Positions 21,219-33,300 of a DNA stretch of 64,000 nt are shown in pieces (within the stretch, counting starts at the first letter, position 1; every line of letters starts with the position of its first letter). A program made the translations under genes and the position numbers. Origin of the DNA: Incumbomyces delicatus (taxonomy: Eukaryota > Ascomycota > Eurotiomycetes > Chaetothyriales > Trichomeriaceae); the NCBI GenBank assembly GCA_017655985.1, contig JACJVS010000008.1, forward strand, positions 310,001-374,000. The letters run 5' to 3'. The notes beneath the pieces are model-generated. The model made no database searches and was not told the DNA's origin. It saw only the letters and a list, made by a program, of their open reading frames with translations.

Positions 21219-24200
21219 ATGAACGAGGTTAATGTACACGAAGTTGGTGCAGCCCAGGCTGTATCTCGACGACATCTGTGATGGATCAGAAAGAGCACAT
21301 AGCCACGGTACATCATCACCGTCTCCTTCCGTCTCTTTCCATCTCCTTCCCCCGCCGTACACATGGCGTGCTCGAGGAAATGCTAATCTTCTCCCTAGCT
21401 TTGCGCGCTGGGTACGGTAGGGGCAGCCGCAGCAGGGCTCGCATTCGGTGCTGACCAAGGCGAATCGCATCCGCTGCCACTGGGGAAACGAAAGAGGCCA
21501 GGCTCGTCGAGTCCAGGACGGCCTCTTTCAACCGCCTCGGCCGTCCACGTCTTGCCCTGGCGCAGCGTCACCCAGCCAAACACCCCAGATCTGCACGACA
21601 GCTCGTCCATCTTCCCGTCACAGCCCGCCGCCGCCTTCAAGCGACTGGCCTCTGCGCCGAGATTGTTTACATCGAGCAGGGAATCCACCTCGTACGACGA
21701 AGCCTCATCCAGGGGCAGTTCCAAGTCACGACGGTCCATTCTGCGCCCCAGGACGGCAGCAAGCCGAAGCACAGTAGAGAAGAGAGAGTCGAGTTCGAGT
21801 TCAGGATGGATGAAACGATTGTCGTCATTCTCCTCCTACAACACCAGTCCAGCCCCTTCTTTACAGGCCCTGGACAAGGATGACCTGGACCATCCAACCA
21901 TCCAAACCCAAGCACCAGCTACCGACGCTATTTCCATCCCGAACAAGCTGGTCAAGCGATCTTTCTCGCAGAGGGGAGTATCGCACGAAGAAGCAAGAGG
22001 CCACATTCTCCGCCGGCCAGCAACGAGCCATCAACGCTCCCAGACGTACAGAGAACTGCTGTCCCGACCCATTTCAACCGATTTCCATCACACCCACATC
22101 TGTGACAGCCCCGACGCGTTGCATACGCCCGAACCAACCATTCCCGAGAGACGCCTCTGGCGGCCCTTCTTCGAAACTCACCTTCCTCGAAAGCGACGGC
22201 GTTCAGAGACCGCCACTGAAACAAGTCAAATTCGAATCATATCAATGCCATCCAATATTGACCCGGTCATGTTAATGGGGCACGATCTGGACTGCTCCGA
22301 CCTCTCAATCGACAATTTCCAAGGCCACAGCGGTCCCTCCACGTCAGTGCCTGCCCCTTCCTATCCACGTCGTTCGCGTCGTTCGCTGTCCACTTTGCGA
22401 AAGGTCACCTCGCGTCGACGACATTTTACCGACCCTTCTGTCCAGCTTTCCAAGGCCGCTGCTCTTGGGACAATGTCGCCAATGAATAATAAAGGACTGT
22501 CGCTGCCGACGGCCACTAGTCCGTCCTTCGATGTTTCCCTTCCGCCAGATACTCCACGCTTTGAGTCAAGTCCACCCCTGTCACATCAAGACGAGCCTAT
22601 CTCGTTCCGTCCAAGGCATTCTATGTCCACCTCGGACCAGCCCACGACCAGCTCGGATGCTGATGGCCGCGTTTTCTCCGATAATGGGTCGATCGACTGT
22701 GGCAGTGATACGCCTTATGACTCTATTGCCACACGTGCCACGACTGCAAGTCATTCTGGACGAAGAGACGAAAAGCTAGAAACGATTTTCGCTGCCAGGA
22801 CCTCCGATGAGATGGACGGGCAGTCGATCGTGTGGGAAAACTTGGGAGAGACCGAGCTAGACCATCAGCCTGATGCACAGGACCCGCTGTCCCACAGCCA
22901 CCTTGGCGACATGCACGGCATCGGTCTCACTTTTGCACACAACAAGCAAACCTCCCGTACACTCACTCAAGCGGACGTAGTGATGGCAACACCGCCTCGA
23001 TCACTGTCTCTGAATACTGACGATCTGAATATCACACCAGTCCCACTCAAAGGCCCGCCTGCGGGGTTCGACTCATCCCCACCGTTACTCCCTTCTTCAA
23101 ATGAAGCGAGGGACTACGACCGTGTTGGAGAGATGCTGGACGATATGAAGCTGGACGATGACGATAATGATTGGGCCATGGGCGACAGCGACATGCTTCC
23201 TGAAGACTATCCTTCTTCGCACACCCCACATCTCTTGCCTTCACTCAGCGTAGAGGGTCATGCATTGATAGCAAGATTCCAGGAGTCAGATGAATTCGAC
23301 GCGGTTGCCGACCCCAAGTCGCAGAAGCCGTCCATTTTTGATTGGTCCGAGCACCAACACATGGCCAATTTGTCACGCCCAAAGACGGTGCATGGCAAGC
23401 ATGGCAAGGGCGATCGTAGTCGGTCAGCGGGCCGAAAAGGTCCGCCTCAGCTGCATTTCCGGAGCCAGAGTGTGCCCGTAAACCGTGAGGGACCAAGCGA
23501 AGAATTGCCGACGACGTCCAAGTATCAGACGTGGCGTCTAGGGCACAAGCCTGTGAGCGAAGAGTGGAGTGACGACTTCGAGTTCGACGACGTGGAAGAC
23601 ACGCAAATTGACTTGCCAGCCGTCAACTCCCAGCCAGCCTATGTCCGTGACTCGGTGAGAAGCGTGAAAATACCGCAGGCCATTATCGACAGGCAGCCGA
23701 GTGTGCATCTTCAGTTCGGACAAGTGCAAGAATTCATGGCGCTTGTTGAAGAACTGAAACGGCTCAGATCGAAAGGCACCGAGTTGCAAATTCTGGACGG
23801 CCACGCGAAGCCATTGTGGGAAGATGCCGAGAGCATTATCAATCTTGCCACTATCAACGACGACGACGACGGTGTTGCCGCTCCGTCCCCTACCTCATCT
23901 GATCCTTTTACCGATGTTGCGACAACCTCAGCTACCGTGCTCTCCGGAGCCCCCACAACACAAGCACGACGTCCGCCAACCACTGGCCGGAGGTCTGTTT
24001 CATTCATGACAACGCCTCCGGTGCACAGTCGAGCAAGGGGACATAGTCTGGCCCAAGCTCGGCATTTTCTGCAAACAATGCACGAAACCCGAGCTGGAAT
24101 CGGATCATCGCCTCAAGATATTGAAATTCATCGGCAAAGGAAGCTGCCATTTGATACGCAAGACCTCAAGGACCTGGTCGTCCGATCTGGGGCCATCACA

Positions 24201-24473
24201 AGAGCATTGAAGCAGGAAGTCCGCAAGGCCGAAGGGGTTTCGATTAGTCCCCAAAAAACACCGCCAGGCAAGAAAAGGGATAATGACGACGACCATCCCT
24301 TGAACGAGCTCTTCCGAGTGCCGATCCCATCAGAAACACCCTCACCTTGTACCCCATTTCGAAAACCGGGCCTGCCGAAAAGCCGAAGTGCTAATAGCTA
24401 TCTTGACAGTGCGGGATCGAGGCAACAGTCAGGGCCGTTCAGCTCACCTATGGCGCTCACAGCTGTTGTGTGA
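21219..24473 (+). CDS. Large disordered protein, probable Byr4/Bfa1-like septation regulator, two exons
   Basis: Exons are 21219-21260 and 21399-24473, giving 1038 residues. The long frame has no early ATG. It opens just after a strong acceptor (branch tgctaat, then cttctccctag at 21388-21398). Upstream, the short exon MNEVNVHEVGAAQA ends at a gtatct donor in the matching phase, giving a 138-base intron. Most of the protein is Ser/Pro/Thr-rich and probably phosphorylated. The conserved C-terminal part holds an acidic-aromatic block EEWSDDFEFDDVED (about 735), a helix QFGQVQEFMALVEELKRLRS (about 785), RRSVSFMT, and a helix LVVRSGAITRALKQEV. Trp-Asp-Asp-Phe blocks plus this helix recall Byr4/Bfa1, the GAP scaffold that restrains Spg1/Tem1 in the septation and mitotic-exit pathway at spindle pole bodies. 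The identification is by memory of family character, not alignment. The first exon is inferred. Confidence 0.7.
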
Positions 24474-25518
24474 GCAGCTTACAATGACGAAGCATGATAA
24501 TGAGAGGTCTGTACAATAAGCACAAATTCTCCATTGGGATGGACTACAGTGCTAGAGTATGCGGTGGTATTGTTGTATACGAGTATTCTTTTGTTTTTGC
24601 AATTTGGGCGGCTTTCTCCTGTTGGGCTTGTTGGGCGCAGTGCATGTCAATTCCAAAGACTTATTGCCTTGGGATTTGGGAGATGGCCGTGATTGGCATC
24701 GGGGATGTCGTCTTGGGCCTATTTCATGAGAGCCCCGAGTTGGAAGTCACGCCTATGGACGACGTTCTCATCGAGACCAAAAAGTTGTGTTCGAAAAATC
24801 GTCGATATGAATTAAGGATGTGCATTAGGGCCTTGGATGCCATGGGGGGTATTTTCACTTGGGCCACGGAAGGTATACATAGGCTGTGCACAAAAAGGCG
24901 AAGGCGCAGTAGACACTAATAATTACTACATGAGATGGCAGTCTGCCTGGATATGCTCTCCTCTTCTAAACAGGACTGTGCTTGGTGAGGCGCGAGGTCA
25001 TGAACCAAAATCGAACGGGAAGTTTTGGAGCGTCAATTCGTCTTTCCCAAGGTGCCAAGCATTACTACGAAGTGACTTCGTCGTTCTTGCCTGGGTGGCC
25101 GGACTCGATATTTGTACTCTGAGTGCGGAGTTCTTAGCGGTCGATAGCAGCAAGATCGCAACAAAATGTACTCCGTACGACGCAAGATACCTAGGTACAC
25201 TTGGTGGTTAGGTACCAGCCACCTTGGCGACTAGAGCTTAGTCTGCATGCGTGGCACGGCCAGAGCCCCGATGAGGGACACTCTGCAACCCCGCTTTCAG
25301 CCGTACTCTACAGTGGCCTGAAGTGGCCCAGTTGCCACGAATGGTCATAGGTCTAGTTCAGCCTAACGGTTTGCAGCGTGTCTGCACATGACTGTGTAAG
25401 GTAGGCACGGTCCGTGACAGGGTCCGCGGACAGGAGATGACTTTGCTGGTACCCGAAGTCACAATTGTGAGCTTGATGCCAGTTACGAGCAGCTTGGTTC
25501 AAAAGTCCGTGTTATCCC
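24474..25518. other. Intergenic region
   Basis: A 141-codon plus-strand frame (24494-24919) directly after the Byr4-like stop looks like 3' UTR by composition and was not called. TACGAAGTG- and TACTCCGTA-type motifs occur near 25065 and 25168. Confidence 0.5.
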
Positions 25519-27143
25519 ATGGACGTCATGAGTGGCGCCAATGAGGCTCGAGGAGAGTGGAACAACCTCCTCGGCAATTTGCAAGAAGACCTTGAACACA
25601 TAAACCGGGTCGATGCCACCATCCCTGATGAGACAACATTCCGTGATAGGTTTCTTGCCCTGGATAGACAGCAACAAGGTCGCGATGCAGATCTCAACTA
25701 TGCCTACTTCGTGCGCTACCACGAGCAGATCATGTTCTTCGTTCGCGAGATCGATATCGCGGTTGGGCTGGAAACACCGCGCTCTCTGAGTGATCTGTTC
25801 TGGACCGTCGCGTGGATAGCAATCGAGGCAAGTGCCCTGATGTCGGCTCGTGGCAGCTGTTGTTGACAAGGTGTAGAGTGCCTTTGAGGAAGGATACGAC
25901 TTTGACGATTTCGGAAAGGTCTACAGAGATCTGAACAGAGGCTTGCCAAAGGATAGCTCAAACCTCCCCAACTTCCCCAGAAACGTGCAGGTACAACAAT
26001 GCCTGCAGGCCATATTTGAAGCATACATCAGGTGCTATCTTGAGCTGATCAGGCAGCTAAAGGCTGATGGTCCGTCGTCGCTTGGACCACGGACGGACGA
26101 TGCTGACGGTTGCAGAGATCGACCTCAAACCCATCAAAACCCAGATTTCTCGGGCCGCGACCGTGTATGAAACGAAGCAGAAAGAGTGGAAAGAGAGATG
26201 TGAGGCTGCAACAGCCCAAGTCCAACTCATGAGCCACCAACCCATCTCGGACTACAACGTGGACGCCCGGTTCGAACACCTGCGGGACCTCGGTCGGGGT
26301 TCGTATGGCGCTGTGGACGAGGTTCGGGAGGCTTCGACAGGGAGCGTGTATGCGCGAAAGTCCATACCCCTCAGTGTTCCCGGCCAAGATCAGAATAGCA
26401 TTAGAGACAGGGTCAAGAACGAGGTCGATATCATGTGCAAACTGCGCCACAACCATATCGCAAGCGTCAACATGCTGTTTCACAGCCCAAGGTATTGGAG
26501 TATTATCATGCTGCCCGTCGCCGACTACGACCTGCGCACATTCCTCGACGAAAAATGCATCAAAGCAGGATACCCTTTGGACGCCATGCGTCTCATCGAC
26601 CCCTGGTTTGGATGCCTCATATCGGCCCTGACGTACGCCCACGACGAACAGGTGAAGCACGAAGACATCAAGCCGAGCAACATTCTCATCAAAGGGAGAA
26701 AGGTCTATCTGACCGATTTTGGCACGGCAAAGGACTTTTCCGAACTCGAAGCCAGCACCGTCAATGGCTACTACGAACAAGGCACTCCGGTCTACTGGGC
26801 GCCTGAGCCGCGGGCCTGGGGCAGACCGGCCGACGTGTTTGCATTGGGTTGCGTGTTTGCCGAAATGCTGACCGTGCGGCAGCGTAAGACTTTGGAGTCG
26901 TTTCGAAAGTTTCGCTTCACCACCGGCAAGGATTTTGGCTACGCGTACCGATCTAATTTACCAAAAGTGAAACGCTGGCTCAAAGACTTTCTGAACATCA
27001 ATTCAAAGGACCCCGCAGCACAGACGGTCCTTGAACAAACATTCAACATGCTCATCGAAGATCACATGTCACGGCCAGACGCTAGAAGAATCAGGAGACA
27101 CCTCAAGGTCGAAGATCAACTCTTTTGCGCCAGCTGTTCATGA
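25519..27143 (+). CDS. Protein kinase with N-terminal helical extension and HED catalytic loop, three exons
   Basis: Exons are 25519-25827, 25877-26069 and 26116-27143, giving 509 residues. The first intron is of the GC-AG type (gcaagt...tgtag, 49 bases); the second is 46 bases (gtccgt...tgcag, branch ctgac). The N-terminal 210 residues are helical (LLGNLQEDLEHINRVD..., YDFDDFGKVYRDLNRG..., IKTQISRAATVYETKQKEW) without a recognised domain. The kinase domain shows the glycine loop LGRGSYGAV (about 226), the lysine in YARK (about 247), a catalytic loop HEDIKPSN (about 348; Arg of HRD replaced by Glu), DFGTAK (about 368), an APE-equivalent WAPEP and a Cys-containing subdomain IX (DVFALGCVFAEML). 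The catalytic Asp, metal-binding Asn and DFG are kept, so activity is expected, but activation-loop control by HRD-Arg is absent. This kind of kinase is common in multigene fungal families of unknown role. It ends 79 bases before the convergent sugar-kinase stop. Confidence 0.88.
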
Positions 27144-27222
27144 TGGGGAGGATCTCCCTACTGGCAAGTTGCTCCCTGACACGCACCCTCGTGCAGGCAC
27201 GGTTGTGCGAGAAACAGGCTTA

Positions 27223-28415
27223 CTACTGGGACGCCCATCCAAATACAGGCTTCGTTTCCTTCTTCGGGCCGGCTTTCAGATCCTCGAGGCTACGGTAAAG
27301 AGGCTGCAGTTTGAACCCGGCGATTTCATCAGCCCATGGTATGGTGTCGTATCCAACCTCTGATGCAAGCAAGTCACACGCCTTGTTGCCGTATTCCGTG
27401 GCAGCTCGGATGTCCCAGTTGTCTCTTGTTCTTAGATATTCAGTAACATAGGCACCCACGAAGCTGCGTCTATTTCACACAATCAGCTGGGAGGAACGGC
27501 GCTCGAGGAATGGTCTCGCACTCACGTTGCTCCGGTGTAGTCTACCAACTCATTCATCTTCACATGACCAGAAGCATACCCTTCGTCATGTTCATTTTTG
27601 TAATATGCACCTTTTAGGCCGACTTTCAGGACCACGTTTTTGACTCCTCTTTGCAGGAACAATTGACAGATCTTCGGCCACGTGTCCATGTTGACCTCGC
27701 CTGTCTTGTAGCCAAGCATGTTCTTTGCGTCAGTCTCGTTGCAAATAAGATGGGTGATTTTACTGTAGTGCCCGAGTGAGATTGTCTCTCCTGGACAAGC
27801 ATAAAGAAGAATCTCGATGCCGACATCCGACAGCGTGTCGATGATCTGTTCGACCACTCGCTTCTGCAGCTCCATCGTGACAACGACGATATCTGGTCGT
27901 GCACTGCCGCAGATCTCGGCAATTTCGCTGAACCGCCTTAGGGGCCACTGGCTTGAAGCACTAAATCCACAGACGTGATACATCATGCCCGACTTGCCGT
28001 CCATGAGGCTGGTCATAAAGTCCTGCTGCACAGGCTCGTTTTCCTTTCCTTCTTCACCTTCATCGCCCTTGAGCCGCGGCAGCACTTCAATGCGATCGGG
28101 GTTCACGCCGTTCTGGATCATGCGCTCACGGAACCGCGTCTTGTAATGCTCATCAGCGACTGCACCAATAATGCTCACCTCCAGATTCTTGGCCGCGTGA
28201 GGATAGGTGCTGGGCAGCTCAGGCGAGCCATCCGAGGGCACGGGTTTGGTGTGTGCCGAACGGTACGCACTAATGGCAATATTCCCGCCTCGCCCGCCCA
28301 GATCATTGTGTCGATGATCTGCAATGGCTACACCTCCGCCTTCGGGGATTTTATTCACGAGGTGGATGTCATCGACACTGAGGCTTCCTATGACGAGAAG
28401 GGACGGAACCGACAT
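27223..28415 (-). CDS. PfkB/ribokinase-family carbohydrate kinase, two exons
   Basis: Exons are 28415-27526 and 27469-27223, giving 378 residues. The 56-base intron has a gtgagt donor and an aaatag acceptor. The N-terminal signature is LLVIGSLSVDDIHLV followed by a substrate-binding glycine block DLGGRGGNIAISAYRS. The central Rossmann-like part has VSIIGAVADEH, ICGSARPDIVVVTMELQ, ILLYACPGE, LICNETDAKNMLG and VVLKVGLKGAYY. The C-terminal family signature, normally TGAGDSFVGA, reads TGATRSFVGAY across the splice site (residues 294 onward), so the usual catalytic-base Asp is an Arg. The family phosphorylates sugars such as ribose, or nucleosides, with ATP; the natural substrate is unknown. An alternative acceptor six bases downstream would shorten the motif and fits worse. 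The gene converges with the protein kinase. Family call strong; catalytic competence uncertain. Confidence 0.88.
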
Positions 28416-29446
28416 TGCTTTTTATGAGTTAGGCCGGTTAGTCAGCTAGTTCAGAGGCAGGGCAAATGCAAGGTACGATCTCGAATCTGGCGCTCTCCTC
28501 TCCTCTCCTCTCCCTCTCTCGCTCTCTCTCGTTGGGTGGTTTTGTGTGCGCGTGTGTGGGAACAAAAGCAGCAGACGCCACGTCCGAGAACTCGGATGTC
28601 GGATGCGCTCCGTGCCCAATCAGCAACTCTAGCAAACGAGATCCCCGAGATCCCAAGATCCAATTGCTTGTTAGTGTTTGTGTCAAAAGAAGCAAGATAG
28701 GACAAGTTGAGATCACGGTTGTGAACGACGAGCCTCTGCTACCAAAGGCTGACGTCGACGTGCTGCCTAATACATAAGCCCACCCCAGCTGGGACCGTGT
28801 TTCCCGTAGTAGTGGGGGTGAAAAAAGCAAAACCAGGGAATAGGCGACAGCGCACGCGGGCCCGGCAAGATGGGGTAACAAACCCATCATGTGATGGGAG
28901 GTTCTGGCTAGAAACGTTCCATGCAGCATTCGAACCCCCCGCCCAGCCGTTTTCTGAGCGTGATGCACGTGATTGTACAGCTGGACCAGCACGGGCACGC
29001 ACGGGAAAGAGAGGGGAGTTGGAGCACGCAGCGACTCCATAAAATATTAAATTATGGTTTTGCCTTCTTTTGCCTTTTGGAACCCGCCCGTGGTGCCACG
29101 AGAAAGTTACGGGATTTCGGCGGAACTAAGTCCCGGGACTTATTATCGGTTTATCATTAAAGGAACGCTTCACTTCTCTCTCAACAGCTATGTACTTGCG
29201 CAGCATGGGCTCTTTATCTAGATACCATGTTTTTTTTAGCATCGATTGTTTGCGCGACGCGAAAATCGAGCCAGAAGCAAGAACCTTAACTTATTCCGTT
29301 GGGAATCACTATTCTATTATATTTTACAACAAAAAAAAAGTGAAACACATCAAGGCTTCGCTGGGAAAGACCTGAGATACAAGAGCAACAGCGTATGAAA
29401 GCGCCAGCGAAAATATACACGTGCTCACTCACTTAAGACTCAAGAC

Positions 29447-29474
29447 TTTGACGTTTGACGTTTGACGTTTGACG
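29447..29474 (+). repeat. TTTGACG tandem repeat, 4 copies
   Basis: Four adjacent identical 7-base units lie in a gene-free stretch. Confidence 0.9.
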
Positions 29475-29607
29475 TTTTGAAGTTTGGAAAAGCATGGTCG
29501 AGCCGAGCCCTCCCATTATTAGCCATTAATACGATGAAGGTAAGTAAGGTGGTAAGTACGTACGGAGTAAGTATTATATACAGGCAGCGACCTCTCGCAC
29601 CTACCCC

Positions 29608-29749
29608 TAGAGTATATTTGGGGTTTATGGGTCAGTAGGGGTTAATGGGCCAGCGGCGACCAGATGCATGATTGGACACCATGGCTCCGTCACGCAAATT
29701 ATTCTGACCCAGATACCCCTACTGACCCATAAACCCCAAATATACTCTA
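29608..29749. repeat. Perfect 35-bp inverted repeat with a 72-bp spacer
   Basis: The left arm 29608-29642 is the exact reverse complement of the right arm 29715-29749. The right arm is followed by further CCCCTA units (29750-29763). There is no obvious target-site duplication and no coding sequence in the spacer, so it may be a small foldback element or a structured transcript. Confidence 0.85.
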
Positions 29750-30076
29750 CCCCTACCCCTACCACCCCCCAAAGGCTGGCTATATATCTATATAATGCTC
29801 CAACCCCTTGATATTTTCACACAAAGTTTCATCGGAAACATTTACGCTTACGCTTATGTAGAAGCGGACGGACGGGGCCGTCGTATACGTACCCGGACAC
29901 GGACGGGACGGGGGAGAGGGGTGGTGGCACGGCGTGGCGTGGTTACGGACCGGGCCGCGCGCACACACCAAAAAATCGTAAAGAGATAAAAAGAAACTCT
30001 GCCAGCAAAAGCAAATCAACATAATACTGAAGGAGATCTCAGAAATGGGGGTGAAAATGGAAACGGAATCTACCTA

Positions 30077-30108
30077 GCAAGGCAAGGCAAGGCAAGGCAA
30101 GGCAAGGC
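30077..30108 (+). repeat. GGCAA pentamer repeat, about 6 copies
   Basis: Six tandem pentamers lie just downstream of the rad2 gene on the minus strand. Confidence 0.9.
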
Positions 30109-30358
30109 ACTGCAGTCAGGAGGGTGGGTATACCGTATGGACTTCGTAGATAAGCACCGAGAAAGAGCGAGAGAGCAGCATCTCCTGTCACCTCAGCGGC
30201 AGGCAGTCTTTGGCTATAGCTTGTAGACACACGCTGCGGGAATCGTGGGTTCTTGTTGTGCTGAGCGCACTTGATGAAAAACGGAAACGAACTCGGAATA
30301 GATGCTGCGAAAGGAAAGTGGTAAGAGGCTCCTTTTGTTCTGCTTCACTAGCATGAGT

Positions 30359-33300
30359 TTACTTTCCCACTCTCGCTGCCCGTCTTCGCGGTGCTGATTG
30401 ACTCTTCTTCGCATTAGGCTTTGCTCTATCTTGTCGTCGAGCGTCTGTCCGTGCAGATTCCTCGTCGCCATCGCCGTCGAACTCATCATCAGACTGGTTC
30501 TCGTTGGCATCAGTTCCGCCCAACAACGGACTTTGCGTTGCGCTATCGATACTAGCATTTGCGAGCTCTGTTTCCTCCAGGTCAGTGTCCTTCTCATGAA
30601 CACCAACGTCTCTCGCAGCCGCCTTCCTCTTTTCGGCCTCTCCCCTCAGCCTAGAATAGGCATTCTTCATCCGGCCGCTCTCCTTTCCTGTCCTGTTTCG
30701 CGGCGCGGCACCCTCGACATGCTCCGCTCCAGATGACGGCCCATTGTAACCATTGATGCCTCGTCCCTTCACGGCGGGGGCGGCACCATAGCCGATGCTT
30801 CCCGAGAAGTATCTCGTGATATTGCTCTGCACGCCCTCGACCTCTCGCTTGTTCATGTCCCTGATGACAGGGACGAGAACTTCGTCGGTTCGATCTTGCG
30901 ACCATCCAATCGTGGCCATGAGGAAGCTCCGTAGCTTGTCGAGGTCTGGAACGCCCCACTGGAATTCTTCTGGATTCGAATCGACCTCGGGCTCAAGATA
31001 GGCTCGGTCTGCTCGGAGGTCTGGGAAATTGGTAGGCAGGAATAGCTTGCGCTGGACCTGTCTTTTGAACTTTCGGCGGAAAGCAGTTGTCAGCAGTCCC
31101 TCCATGGCCGAGGGGGTCTGCAGGCCAAGCTGTACGCTCAATGTCCAGTCTTTGAATTCCCCCAAGTCTGGAAAATCGGTGATGATCTCGAGCGCCGTGA
31201 CAGGCCCAATACCAGGTATGCCCTCTGTATAGTCACTTCCGAGAAGGTGAGCGAACCGGATGAGCTTTCTTCTGTCAAGAGCATACTCCTTTTCCAAGTC
31301 GGTAGCCAGATAACACTCCACGAATTTGGCAGCATTGAACATGTTCTTATAGATCCGAGTTCCGCCGAACAAGAAGATATCTGAATCGTCTGTCACGATG
31401 CCGTCCACCAGTCCAAGATGTACCAGTTCTGCGCATTGAGCTTCTGCTTCCATCGGTGCTGTGATGTACGGCAAGCCGAATAGGCGGAGCAGAGCTTGAC
31501 ACTCTTGGATCATGGTCTGAGTCACTTCATCTGCGTCCCTTCGGTCCTTTTTCTGCTGGTTCCGAAGCTGCTTCAGTTCGTTCTCATAATCACGCATAGC
31601 CTGATTGGGAGACTTCGGGCGTGTGTTGCTGTTAAGCTCGTTGGTGAAACGGAGATGTTCTTCTGCCTCATTGGCAAGCTGGCGCATGAGTTCTTCGTCC
31701 GAATCATCTGCGAAGAAATCCTCTTCGGGCGCTTGAGCTGCCAAAGGTGTGGCATCGTCTTGGCCATCACTCCCTCGACCACTCTCATCTTCCTCATCGT
31801 CATCGATGAACATACTTGGGTCGATGGTTGAAGGGTCCTTCGTCAGTGAAGGGGGTGTAGGCTGTTTCACGGGTGATTGAGGAGATGGTATATGTGTAAC
31901 GTCCTCAAACAAGAATTCCTCTTCCTCGATCTGCTCGATTGCTTGCTGATCCGGTTTGTTGGGACCATTGTGGACCTTTTGTCGAGATGCCGAGTCTGAG
32001 GATTCTTCTGCTGCTTCATAGTCGGAATCGCTCCATTCAACTTCTAGGTCCCTGCGGCCCTGGTCCCCGACTCCATCCTCGTGGTCTGATTTTTGAGCTT
32101 GAACATCCGATGTCGTGGGCAGTCCAACCTGCACCCTCTGTACGCGTGGCTTTTCGTTCTCTGCTGCAATCTGTCGTGCTAATTCGTATCGTTTTTCTCG
32201 TTCTTCCCCTAGCACTTTGCGTCGCGCTTCAGCCACATCTTCGGCTTCCAAAGCCCGAATGTCCTCCTCTTCCTGCAGTTTCAGTCGTTCTTCATCGTCT
32301 ACGAAATCCCATTCTTCCCTTTGAGCCTCAAATTCCCTCTCTGAAACGGGTTGAGGCGACTTCGCGTCTTCATCAGCTTCGAGATCAATGACGTCGTTGA
32401 TGGGGTCCTGACGTGGCTTTACCACTTGGTTGACGGCTGCTTGTTCATTTGCAGTACGGTCATCTGCAGGATTAGCCTTGTCCATGTGACCAGGTCGCCG
32501 AGGTCGTGCATCAGGAGCCTCATCAAACCAATCAGGAAGTGGTTGTGCCTTTACTTTCTTTTGCATGTGATCGGTTCCAGATTCTGGGTCGAAGCCACCC
32601 GAGAGACTTTCGTCGACCTTTTTGGCTTTCTTCCTGCCTAAGAGCGATTGGCCCAAGTTGAGAGATTCAAAGGGAAGCGGACCACTGAATGGAGGCTTTT
32701 TCGCTGGTGACGGGGGTTTCGCGCTCACGTTAGCCATAGAATGGTGCTTCGAAGCTCGTGAGTCTGCCAGGGCAGCTTGCAGGTCAAAATCGTCGTCGTC
32801 CTCATTCTGCGGCTGCTCTTGCGGGGTATCGTCGATTACAAAACCGCCTTCTTCGGGTGGCTCAAGAGACATGGCAATGGCTTTTTGCAATTCGTCGTCG
32901 TCTGCTTCGGCTGCCTCGACAGCCACGGTCACATCCTCAAAAAGTTGATCCTCGTCCGAGATGTTTGTCTGATCCTGGTCGACAAACATCGTGCTGTCGT
33001 TTGGTTCTTTCGTGGATTGGCTGACTTCTGCTACTGCAGGTTGTGCGAAGGTAGGGGATTGCTGCGGTTGATCAGCTCCCGCAACCTTCCTTCGTGCCTC
33101 ATATACTGCCTTCCTCTTCTTCGCTATTCGTTCAGCGGCTTCTTCATACGATAGATCGTAGTCTGCTTCCCTCAGCTGAGGCCTCTTCCTTTTCCATGCT
33201 TGAGGTATCCTGTTGACGCCCTCAATGGCCACGTCTTCGAAGTCGGCTTCCTCTTCCGATGCTTCGCTCACATCGGAGAGTGCGGGTTCGTCCAGATCGA

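Larger units (their letters stand above)
28416..30358. other. Gene-free region with tandem and inverted repeats
   Basis: No protein-like frame occurs over 1.9 kb. It contains a CT-rich microsatellite (about 28491-28530), a TTTGACG repeat, a perfect 35-base inverted repeat with CCCCTA-rich flanks, and a GGCAA pentamer repeat. It also serves as the upstream region of the sugar kinase and the downstream region of rad2. Confidence 0.6.

Noticed and set aside
24494..24919. 141-codon plus-strand frame after the Byr4-like gene
   Set aside because: Likely 3' UTR; Cys/Trp-rich without any family pattern.
29750..29763. CCCCTA units as possible interstitial telomere repeat
   Set aside because: Fungal telomeres are usually CCCTAA; these units differ and are too few.
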